Source of the DNA: Lepisosteus oculatus
Taxonomy: Eukaryota > Chordata > Actinopteri > Semionotiformes > Lepisosteidae
DNA: 64,000 nucleotides
Reading direction: 5' to 3'
Assembly: GCF_040954835.1 (NCBI RefSeq)
Contig: NC_090699.1
Span: 14,129,817 to 14,193,816 of the forward strand
The notes below the pieces were generated by a model. That model was not told the origin of the DNA. It saw only the letters and a list, made by a program, of their open reading frames with translations, and ran no database searches. The translations under genes were made by a program, and so were the position numbers. Shown here piece after piece: positions 57,101 through 63,427 of the stretch. Positions within the stretch are counted from its first letter, which is position 1, and each line of letters starts with the position of its first letter.

Positions 57101-60100
57101 GCAGGAGAGAGTCAGGAAGGTGTGGGAGGGATTGGGGAAGCAGCAGGAGAGAGTCGGGAAGGTGTGTGAGGGATTGGGGAAGCAGCAGGAGAGAGTCGGG
57201 AAGGTGTGGGAGGGATTGGGGAAGCAGCAGGAGAGAGTCGGGAAGGTGTGGGAGGGATTGGGGAAGCAGCAGGAGAGAGTCGGGAAGGTGTGGGAGGGAT
57301 TGGGGAAGCAGCAGCAGGAGAGAGTCGGGAAGGTGTGGGAAGGATTGGGGAAGCAGCAGCAGGAGAGAGTCGGGAAGGTGTGGGAGGGATTGGGGAAGCA
57401 GCAGGAGAGAGTCAGGAAGGTGTGGGAGGGATTGGGGAAGCAGCAGGAGAGAGTCGGGAAGGTGTGGGAGGGATTGGGGAAGCAGCAGGAGAGAGTCGGG
57501 AAGGTGTGGGAGGGATTGGGGAAGCAGCAGCAGGAGGAGAGAGTCGGGAAGGTGTGGGAGGGATTGGGGAAGCAGCAGCAGGAGAGAGTCGGGAAGGTGT
57601 GGGAGGGATTGGGGAAGCAGCAGGAGAGAGTCGGGAAGGTGTGGGAGGGATTGGGGAAGCAGCAGCAGGAGAGAGTCGGGAAGGTGTGGGAGGGATTGGG
57701 GAAGCAGCAGCAGGAGAGAGTCGGGAAGGTGTGGGAGGGATTGGGGAAGCAGCAGCAGGAGGAGAGAGTCGGGAAGGTGTGGGAGGGATTGGGGAAGCAG
57801 CAGGAGAGAGTCAGGAAGGTGTGGGAGGGATTGGGGAAGCAGCAGGAGAGAGTCGGGAAGGTGTGGGAGGGATTGGGGAAGCAGCAGGAGGAGAGAGTCG
57901 GGAAGGTGTGGGAGGGATTGGGGAAGCAGCAGGAGAGAGTCGGGAAGGTGTGTGAGGGATTGGGGAAGCAGCAGCAGGAGAGAGTCGGGAAGGTGTGGGA
58001 GGGATTGGGGAAGCAGCAGGAGAGAGTCGGGAAGGTGTGGGAGGGATTGGGGAAGCAGCAGGAGAGAGTCGGGAAGGTGTGGGAGGGATTGGGGAAGCAG
58101 CAGGAGAGAGTCGGGAAGGTGTGGGAGGGATTGGGGAAGCAGCAGCAGGAGAGAGTCGGGGAGGTGTGGGAGGGATTGGGGAAGCAGCAGCAGGAGAGAG
58201 TCGGGAAGGTGTGGGAGGGATTGGGGAAGCAGCAGGAGAGAGTCGGGAAGGTGTGGGAGGGATTGGGGAAGCAGCAGGAGAGAGTCGGGAAGGTGTGGGA
58301 GGGATTGGGGAAGCAGCAGCAGGAGAGAGTCAGGAAGGTGTGGGAGGGATTGGGGAAGCAGCAGGAGAGAGTCGGGAAGGTGTGGGAGGGATTGGGGAAG
58401 CAGCAGGAGAGAGTCGGGAAGGTGTGGGAGGGATTGGGGAAGCAGCAGGAGAGAGTCGGGAAGGTGTGGGAGGGATTGGGGAAGCAGCAGCAGGAGAGAG
58501 TCGGGAAGGTGTGGGAGGGATTGGGGAAGCAGCAGGAGAGAGTGGGGAAGGTGTGGGAGGGATTGGGGAAGCAGCAGGAGAGAGTGGGGAAGGTGTGGGA
58601 GGGATTGGGGAAGCAGCAGGAGAGAGTCGGGAAGGTGTGGGAGGGATTGGGGAAGCAGCAGCAGGAGAGAGTCGGGAAGGTGTGGGAGGGATTGGGGAAG
58701 CAGCAGGAGGAGAGAGTCAGGAAGGTGTGGGAGGGATTGGGGAAGCAGCAGCAGGAGAGAGTCGGGAAGGTGTGGGAGGGATTGGGGAAGCAGCAGGAGA
58801 GAGTCGGGAAGGTGTGGGAGGGATTGGGGAAGCAGCAGGAGAGAGTCGGGAAGGTGTGGGAGGGATTGGGGAAGCAGCAGCAGGAGGGAGTCAGGAAGGT
58901 GTGGGAGGGATTGGGGAAGCAGCAGGAGAGAGTCGGGAAGGTGTGGGAGGGATTGGGGAAGCAGCAGGAGAGAGTCGGGAAGGTGTGGGAGGGATTGGGG
59001 AAGCAGCAGGAGAGAGTCGGGAAGGTGTGGGAGGGATTGGGGAAGCAGCAGCAGGAGAGAGTCGGGAAGGTGTGGGAGGGATTGGGGAAGCAGCAGGAGA
59101 GAGTCGGGAAGGTGTGGGAGGGATTGGGGAAGCAGCAGGAGAGAGTCGGGAAGGTGTGGGAGGGATTGGGGAAGCAGCAGGAGAGAGTCGGGAAGGTGTG
59201 GGAGGGATTGGGGAAGCAGCAGCAGGAGAGAGTCGGGAAGGTGTGGGAGGGATTGGGGAAGCAGCAGGAGAGAGTCGGGAAGGTGTGGGAGGGATTGGGG
59301 AAGCAGCAGGAGAGAGTCGGGAAGGTGTGGGAGGGATTGGGGAAGCAGCAGCAGGAGAGAGTCGGGAAGGTGTGGGAGGGATTGGGGAAGCAGCAGGAGA
59401 GAGTCGGGAAGGTGTGGGAGGGATTGGGGAAGCAGCAGGAGAGAGTCGGGAAGCTGTGGGAGGGATTGGGGAAGCAGCAGGAGAGAGTCGGGAAGGTGTG
59501 GGAGGGATTGGGGAAGCAGCAGGAGGGAGTCAGGAAGGTGTGGGAGGGATTGGGGAAGCAGCAGCAGGAGAGAGTCGGGAAGGTGTGGGAGGGATTGGGG
59601 AAGCAGCAGGAGAGAGTCGGGAAGGTGTGGGAGGGATTGGGGAAGCAGCAGGAGAGAGTCGGGAAGGTGTGGGAGGGATTGGGGAAGCAGCAGCAGGAGA
59701 GAGTCGGGAAGGTGTGGGAGGGATTGGGGAAGCAGCAGGAGAGAGTCAGGAAGGTGTGGGAGGGATTGGGGAAGCAGCAGCAGGAGAGAGTCGGGAAGGT
59801 GTGGGAGGGATTGGGGAAGCAGCAGGAGAGAGTCGGGAAGGTGTGGGAGGGATTGGGGAAGCAGCAGGAGAGAGTCGGGAAGGTGTGGGAGGGATTGGGG
59901 AAGCAGCAGCAGGAGAGAGTTGGGAAGGTGTGGGAGGGATTGGGGAAGCAGCAGGAGAGAGTCGGGAAGGTGTGGGAGGGATTGGGGAAGCAGCAGCAGG
60001 AGAGAGTCGGGAAGGTGTGGGAGGGATTGGGGAAGCAGCAGCAGGAGAGAGTCGGGAAGGTGTGGGAGGGATTGGGGAAGCAGCAGCAGGAGAGAGTCGG

Positions 60101-63100
60101 GAAGGTGTGGGAGGGATTGGGGAAGCAGCAGGAGAGAGTCGGGAAGGTGTGGGAGGGATTGGGGAAGCAGCAGGAGAGAGTCGGGAAGGTGTGGGAGGGA
60201 TTGGGGAAGCAGCAGGAGAGAGTCGGGAAGGTGTGGGAGGGATTGGGGAAGCAGCAGGAGAGAGTCGGGAAGGTGTGGGAGGGATTGGGGAAGCAGCAGC
60301 AGGAGAGAGTCGGGAAGGTGTGGGAGGGATTGGGGAAGCAGCAGGAGAGAGTCGGGAAGGTGTGGGAGGGATTGGGGAAGCAGCAGGAGAGAGTCGGGAA
60401 GGTGTGGGAGGGATTGGGGAAGCAGCAGCAGGAGAGAGTCAGGAAGGTGTGGGAGGGATTGGGGAAGCAGCAGGAGGGAGTCGGGAAGGTGTGGGAGGGA
60501 TTGGGGAAGCAGCAGCAGGAGAGAGTCGGGAAGGTGTGGGAGGGATTGGGGAAGCAGCAGGAGAGAGTCGGGAAGGTGTGGGAGGGATTGGGGAAGCAGC
60601 AGGAGAGAGTCGGGAAGGTGTGGGAGGGATTGGGGAAGCAGCAGCAGGAGAGAGTCGGGAAGGTGTGGGAGGGATTGGGGAAGCAGCAGGAGAGAGTCGG
60701 GAAGGTGTGGGAGGGATTGGGGAAGCAGCAGGAGAGAGTCGGGAAGGTGTGGGAGGGATTGGGGAAGCAGCAGGAGAGAGTCGGGAAGGTGTGGGAGGGA
60801 TTGGGGAAGCAGCAGGAGAGAGTCGGGAAGGTGTGGGAGGGATTGGGGAAGCAGCAGGAGAGAGTCGGGAAGGTGTGGGAGGGATTGGGGAAGCAGCAGC
60901 AGGAGGGAGTCGGGAAGGTGTGGGAGGGATTGGGGAAGCTCCACACAGACAGCACCTCAGATCTGGAATCGCACCCGGCAGCGCTGTCCACAGCGCCACC
61001 GTGCCATGATCAGCAACACTCAAATCGCACATGCACAAGAGCCTCTAGAACTGCACCCACTCTGATCATCTTGACAAGTTGAAGCCCCTCCTCTTTCATC
61101 TTGTTCTGTCGCGCCCAATCAGCGTCCTCCATCGGCTTGGGGAGGGGCGTGGGCGGGACCTTGGGGGGCGTGGCCACCACAGGGCCATCCAGCAGGGCTG
61201 GAGACGGTTGTGGGCAGGGCAGGGAGACGTGGGGGGTGGGGTCATAGCGGCTGAGGTTGCAGACTTCGCACACGCTGCTGGTCATGGTGTTCGCAAAGGT
61301 GCAGTACTGGCACTCCCACTGAGGGAAAGAGAGAGAGAGGTCAGAGTACAGGACAGCACACACAGCCCTGAGCTCTGCTGGGACGGAGTGAAACACACAC
61401 ACACAGCCCTGAGCTCTGCTGTGAGCCAGAGAAACACACACACACACACAGCCCTGAGCTCTGCTGTGAGCCAGAGAAACACACACACACAGCCCTGAGC
61501 TCTGCTGTGAGCCAGTGAAACACACACACACACACACAGCCCTGAGCTCTGCTGTGAGCCAGTGAAACACACACACAGCCCTAAGCTCTGCTGTGACCCA
61601 GCAGTGAAACACACACAGACACAGCCTGAGCTCTGCTGTGAGCCAGTGAAACACACACAGACACAGCCCTGAGCTCTGCTGTGACCCAGTGAAACACACA
61701 CACACACAGCCCTGAGCTCTGCTGTGACGTAGTGAAACACACACACACACAGCCCTGAGCTCTGCTGTGACGTAGTGAAACACACACACACACAGCCCTT
61801 AGTTTACAATGAAGACTAACGCTAGACTGTGAGTCAATCCCTATGCCTCAGTACCTGTAGCTGGGAAGCTGCAGCCACAGGAGGGATCTGGGCTTGGGCT
61901 GAGGTCACCGGTGGACGGGACGCAAGGCGGGGACGCTCACACACCTCACACAGCACACTGCTGCTGGGATTGACCATGGTACAGCTCTGACACTGCCACT
62001 GAGACACTGAGAGAGAGAGGGGTTCATACAGACACACTGACTGGACACTCCAGTACATTAACACTGCACTGAGAGAGAGGGGTTCATACAGACACACTGA
62101 CTGACTGGACACTCCAGTACATTAACACTGCACTGAGAGAGAGGGGTTCATACAGACACACTGACTGGACACTCCAGTACATTAACACTGCACTGAGAGA
62201 GAGGGGTTCATACAGACATACTGACTGACTGGACACTCCAGTACATTAACACTGCACTGAGAGAGAGGGGTTAATACAGACACACTGACCTGAGACCTGG
62301 GAAGCCTGCAGTACATCATCTCTGCCAGCAGGAGGGGCAGTCCGAGGCCTCTCACAGCTCACACACAGCACGGCTAGGCTCTCGTTCCGACAGGTACAGG
62401 AGACACAGGTCCAGGGCGCGGAGGGGGAGCGCACAGACAGAGACTGCGGGGGGCTGGGAGAGAGAGAGGGGTCAATACAGACACTGCGGGTGAATGAGGC
62501 TGCCTTTCCTGCCCCAGGGGCAAAGATCCAGAATGGGAACCAGGTGTATGTGCATTTACAACCGAGATCAGCAGGTGTTCCTGTACGCAAAGAGTGGTGG
62601 GGGTGGGGAACAAGCTGCCCAGCCACGTTGTTGAAGCCGATACCCAGACTTCTCTCCAGACACAGCTGGGTGAGACCCTCCAGTCAGGACAGGAGGCTCC
62701 TCTTTACACAGAGGGGGGTGGGGGTGGGGAACAAGCTGCCCAGCCACGTTGTTGAAGCCGATACCCAGACTTCTCTCAGGACACAGCTGGGTGAGATCCT
62801 CCAGTCAGGACAGGAGGATCGCCTTTACACAGAGGGAGGTGGGGGTGTGGAACAAGCTGCCCAGCCATGTTGTTGAAGCCGATATCCTGGCTTCTCTCCA
62901 GACACAGCTGGGTGAGACCCTCCAGTCAGGACAGAAGGCTCTTCTTTACACAGAAGAATTAACCCGAAGGGGGAAACGACCCGTCTTCTCCCCCAGAAGC
63001 CCCCCGGACCGCGCAGAGTGTGCACAGCGGAGCAGGGGCGGGTGGGTGTGGGACCCTGGCACGGTCTCGCGGGGTCCAGCCCACCCTGTCCCAGCTCACA

Positions 63101-63427
63101 CAGCCGGCCCGGCGGGGCCCGCTCCCCTGGGGAGGTGGGAGGAGAGCCGGCCGAGACCGTGCGAACTCCACACGGACAGGCAGGCGTGTCCGAGTGGCGG
63201 ATGCCCGAGCACCGCTCGACGGCGGTCACGGCGCCTCGGGGCGCCCCCTCACCTGCTGGTCTGCGGGAGGCGGGCGGGGGCGCGGAGCGAGGTGGTGGAG
63301 CTGCGCCGGTGCTGCCCCCTACTGGGGTGAGTGTGGTACAGCCTGTCGCAGTCGGTGCAGAGCCACTGGACACAGGAGGGGCAGTGCAGGGACACGGGGA
63401 ACATCCCACACAGCGTGCAGTTCTCCA
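30156..63427 (-). CDS. rnf31: RNF31/HOIP, linear-ubiquitin E3 ligase, 17 coding exons (5' end off window)
   Basis: Exons in transcript order: 63427-63253 (B-box-like, C-x2-C pairs), 62453-62290 (NZF), 62006-61855 (NZF), 61318-61061 (NZF), 53003-52758 and 50771-50586 (UBA region), 50065-49859 and 49396-49223 (RING1), 48777-48679, 42191-42102 and 41641-41527 (IBR), 40339-40227 (RING2), 32969-32856, 32390-32342, 31757-31661, 31437-31272, 30206-30156 (LDD and C-terminus). They keep phase and give about 817 aa of a protein near 1070 aa. HOIP is the catalytic subunit of LUBAC, making Met1-linked ubiquitin chains in NF-kB and cell-death signalling. The three NZFs follow W-x-C-x2-C...C-x2-C. The RING2 motif [16 protein letters not shown] contains the expected catalytic Cys, codon 40295-40293. 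The C-terminus, [14 protein letters not shown], matches human. The PUB domain lies beyond 64000. Coding sequence is only about 2.5 kb of 33 kb. Confidence 0.95.
30270..31205 (+). repeat. Polypyrimidine minisatellite
   Basis: Units of ccctgttccctcctcctctt plus cctc(c/t)gtctgct, about 30 bp, fill the last rnf31 intron on the + strand. Nearly every base of + is C or T apart from one G per unit. It supports long open frames on both strands that are not genes. Confidence 0.95.
31759..32295 (-). repeat. 60/64-bp satellite array 10 (rnf31)
   Basis: About eight units, sense to rnf31, abutting the acceptor of exon 31757-31661. Two units carry tacatgaac in place of tacattaac. Confidence 0.95.
32508..32815 (+). 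repeat. 51-bp minisatellite, six copies
   Basis: Near-identical units with caggacactgtcagtaagag and taggggtgtcctgactggtc, between rnf31 exons 32969-32856 and 32390-32342. It has two short inverted arms (aggacac/gtgtcct) per unit. Confidence 0.95.
32971..34116 (-). repeat. 60/64-bp satellite array 11a (rnf31)
   Basis: About 18 units, sense to rnf31, abutting the acceptor of exon 32969-32856. It stops in the gagagagag of a unit at 34108-34116, where the LINE begins, and resumes at 39849. Confidence 0.95.
34189..38214 (-). CDS. LINE ORF2: endonuclease and reverse transcriptase
   Basis: 1341 codons with no internal stop. The natural start is probably Met32 (ATG at 38121-38119), where [13 protein letters not shown] opens an APE-type endonuclease domain ([22 protein letters not shown]). 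The reverse transcriptase follows, with [42 protein letters not shown] and the catalytic YADD at about residues 729-732. A Cys/His cluster ([19 protein letters not shown], about residue 1190) lies near the C-terminus, and the tail is AT-rich and Phe-rich. The domain order and the [10 protein letters not shown] region are typical of the Tx1 clade. The protein would nick target DNA and prime reverse transcription. An intact frame suggests recent insertion. Confidence 0.9.
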   Translation of the reverse strand: MSPVSHVTSLSVCVLRVCSCFMFFLFFFSANMGDIRIGSLNTNGCRRALKRAAVLEIIKEKNLQVTFLQETHTDSSNIVAWQREWQGDIVYSHGSPVSAGVAVLFSVGFKPLSIAVQEVVKGRLLLVRVVIGKKTFVFINVYAPTDGGERVTLFRELETALATCQPEELVFLGGDFNCTENSTLDRNHAEPHGPSARELRRILVKSDLTDIWRRCHGDTRQYTWAQVRGNTLSLARLDRLYCRKHHYSIVKQCSICPVGLSDHCLTVCTVAVPSVRARSAYWHFNTQLLDDAHFCDCLVFFWQQWRSQKAHFVSLRQWWDIGKVQIRQFCQQYTGSVTRGIHESMKALERDILELHQALECRADRRLIDDLQTQKESLIGLLDTKVQGALINSRVQSASQVDAPTRYFFGLEKKPGQSRQIHCLRSETGQELHEAGQIQERTVQFYKALFSSEASEDSVRTRRFLEDLPQVPEEERAGLERPLSLEELSTALSGLSNGKTPGLDGLPAEFYRAFWAVLGPDLLDVYLESLEQGDLPLSCRRAIVTLLPKKGDLCDIKNWRPVALLCVDYKILSKALANRLKVVLGSVVHSDQSYCVPGRSIFDNIFLIRDVLATSRLLGLDTGLISLDQEKAFDRVEHQYLWRTMRSFGFSPVFVAMIQVLYSDIFSVLKVNGGLSAPFPVRRGVRQGCALSGMLYSLAIEPLLHQLRRVIKGLSIPGCPDSTVKISAYADDIMVVVSGEQDVRALQTTLSDFQRLSSAKVNWAKSSALLLGEWSEMGPPALPERLSWTRGGLKYLGVHLGDEASVKKNWEGLLEKVKGRLDRWRWLLPQISYRGRALIVNTLVASMLWHRLVCLEPPAGLVEELQATLLDFFWDGLHWLRRGVLYLPREDGGQGLIDIRSRVDAFRLQAVQKLLFGPASLSWRELTFTLLRRAGHLGLDCVLFLMDTSRVDLSPLPPFQRSLLEAWRHLRVQREEERPSLYWTLREPLIHNLRMDIEPGRSLDFTSRLVHANITQLHHLLDVDQGCWRSVEWACDALGLHSRRCVDRFLSQLRSALPLQEMLLIQGLFEDHRIPTTQPPFPGLLVSPALSSGPTGSLLEPLASEERSLAGVGGKCLYRLVVTSRHQAQLSALPDTPWRARLGVPDDVRPAWGSLYRFPLNKRAGDLQWRVLHTILGVNSFVSVLDPAVSDACPFCAQRETVFHCYSACPRLSPMFAVLIRLFTNLGLAFNNVIFVFGVGHTKKRKTQTLLANFLLGQAKLTIYRTRKNKISGSGSVDLVRMFEGLVKSRISLEFLFYKSHNDLRTFEKFWCFGNVLCRIINNERVLFQLWFLFIFIIFFS
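38211..39818 (-). CDS. LINE ORF1: nucleic-acid-binding protein with CCHC knuckle
   Basis: 535 codons as an open frame. The likely start is Met35 (ATG at 39716-39714, [17 protein letters not shown]). A folded N-terminal part of about 170 residues may be RRM-like. It is followed by one zinc knuckle, [14 protein letters not shown] (C215, C218, H223, C228), a low-complexity Gln/Glu/Gly-rich linker and a basic stretch ([19 protein letters not shown]). Such ORF1 proteins coat the element RNA. Its stop overlaps the ORF2 frame by 4 bases, a layout compatible with termination-reinitiation. Confidence 0.85.
   Translation of the reverse strand: MGGASVGLIVWRCFLHWVCVFLSFLGKSGVYFLIMAGSGGSDPPDLSFEKLTRRHGVKISPAEFCPLERCVLAVGEVVGCRNIRSASRMSGGIVIFLQSTDLANTLVEKGVVLDGTFTPVLPLAAPARKITLSNVPPFMRNELLERELSRYGQVVSPIRRVPLGCRAPQLKHVVSFRRQVYVILKNPTEEINVALKFRIDSCDYVVFVTSESIKCFRCGSEGHVVKNCPEVEEETGREPQPQGAQEASRQRQAAGSGAAQGGSGESEPTAGVQERRSLEGAGEPEPVASQSGEQIVKSGPPQPSEEQGAPHTGEQEMSAGGEMSAAQESQGEREQVVTPTGENASQAPAKIVDTVWGGNELSSEKIDDGFKTPRRKRTKKSVQSAVQKKRSTESSVEGGSVAGPGAASDSDTGRVRTRWSVLAATAAAARSSSESGSDDEGGFTDSSLASGSSARRSCRGGYSFQSIREFLEKTKGKRGTVVEDFFPDTELFVLSATRHLKRGSGANDFSDQERWRLKSLLGKIKAGPRNAPQHE
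39849..40192 (-). repeat. 60/64-bp satellite array 11b (rnf31)
   Basis: Continuation of array 11a beyond the LINE: about five and a half units, reaching to within 35 bases of the RING2 exon donor at 40227. Confidence 0.95.
40440..41475 (-). repeat. 57-bp array copied from an exon-donor junction
   Basis: About 16 units in the rnf31 intron between IBR and RING2 exons. On + each unit holds tactgatgcagttgtcacag, then agacagccag. The real junction at 41524-41553 reads tactgatgccgttgtcacgg, then agatagccag, only 3 mismatches over 30 bases. Read in the host frame, units give DNCIS where the exon gives DNGIS. Confidence 0.9.
42373..48675 (-). repeat. 31-bp satellite, about 200 copies
   Basis: 6.3 kb of units made of gtcagtgc(g/a)ggtgtactca and gtcagta(a/t)ggga. 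It fills the rnf31 intron between exons 48777-48679 and 42191-42102. On the - strand the first intron bases after the donor, GTGAGTACACC, match the unit word CTGAGTACACC but for one base. A larger period is visible: the rare ctccatcag variant occurs at 45604 and 46379, 775 bp or exactly 25 units apart. Confidence 0.97.
48890..49205 (+). mobile_element. Fragment of the LINE-like 3' repeat
   Basis: gaggaactgaatctctttag, a degraded accagaggattgg-cataaaatac stretch and ggtacttgtttgcacagagc follow the order of a common fish LINE-type repeat. It ends about 15 bases from the donor at 49223. Confidence 0.45.
49397..49858 (-). repeat. RING1-splitting rnf31 intron built of copied acceptor junctions
   Basis: Six tandem copies (62-69 bp) of the 3' splice junction: each has a polypyrimidine tract, then tgtctcag|atgcaggctctga-type sequence like the true exon start at 49396. 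Equivalent positions are 49462, 49524, 49591, 49660, 49729 and 49791. The intron is 462 bp, a multiple of three, and carries no stop in the frame of the flanking exons. Confidence 0.92.
50088..50568 (-). repeat. 60/64-bp satellite array 12 (rnf31)
   Basis: About eight units, sense to rnf31, occupying the intron between exons 50771-50586 and 50065-49859. It begins 17 bases after the 50586 donor. Confidence 0.95.
50805..52742 (-). repeat. 60/64-bp satellite array 13 (rnf31), largest
   Basis: About 31 units, sense to rnf31, filling nearly the whole intron between the two UBA-region exons (52758 donor, 50771 acceptor). A few units carry tgattgactgg or a terminal agtctctcag in place of agacacactg. 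Confidence 0.97.
53080..60945 (+). repeat. G-rich 42/45/48-bp satellite, about 180 copies
   Basis: Units of gagagtcgggaaggtgtggg, agggattggggaagcagcag and optional extra cag or gag triplets fill 7.9 kb of one rnf31 intron. Each unit holds four G runs (GGG, GGG, GGG, GGGG) spaced by 7, 1 and 3 bases on +. A 2148-bp higher-order duplication is visible: rare variants at 54436, 55013 and 55191 recur at 56584, 57161 and 57339. All unit lengths are multiples of three, so several frames stay open for more than 2,000 codons. Confidence 0.97.
61335..61800 (-). repeat. About 40-bp satellite with GT tract, copy B
   Basis: Eleven or so units of cacagccctgagctctgctg, tgagccagtgaaac and (CA)n in the rnf31 intron between two NZF exons. 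The same unit as 20185-20545 but in the opposite chromosomal orientation; here it is sense to rnf31. Confidence 0.95.
62008..62289 (-). repeat. 60/64-bp satellite array 14 (rnf31)
   Basis: Four and a half units, sense to rnf31, making up the entire 283-bp intron. The donor of exon 62453-62290 reads CAG|GTCAGTGTGTC, so intron base 1 is already inside a unit, and the acceptor of exon 62006 is the last unit's ctctctctcag. Confidence 0.97.
62575..62960 (+). repeat. 121-bp tandem array of a LINE-like tail
   Basis: About three and a half copies of a unit with tttacacagaggg, gaacaagctgcccagccacg, ttgttgaagccgatacccag and cacagctgggtgaga. It is the interspersed element seen singly at 12781, 18530 and 29800, here turned into a tandem repeat inside an rnf31 intron. 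Confidence 0.8.
63311..63325 (-). promoter_or_regulatory. CTCF-consensus match within an rnf31 coding exon
   Basis: The - strand reads CCAGTAGGGGGCAGC, matching CCASYAGRKGGCRSY, but it encodes part of the B-box-exon sequence (PSRGQ). Chance or dual use cannot be separated here. Confidence 0.25.

Noticed and set aside
52982-61082. Open frames of over 2,000 codons on both strands across the G-rich satellite
   Set aside because: Units are 42, 45 or 48 bp, all multiples of three, so any stop-free unit frame stays open. The region lies between two in-phase rnf31 exons with good splice sites and is an intron.
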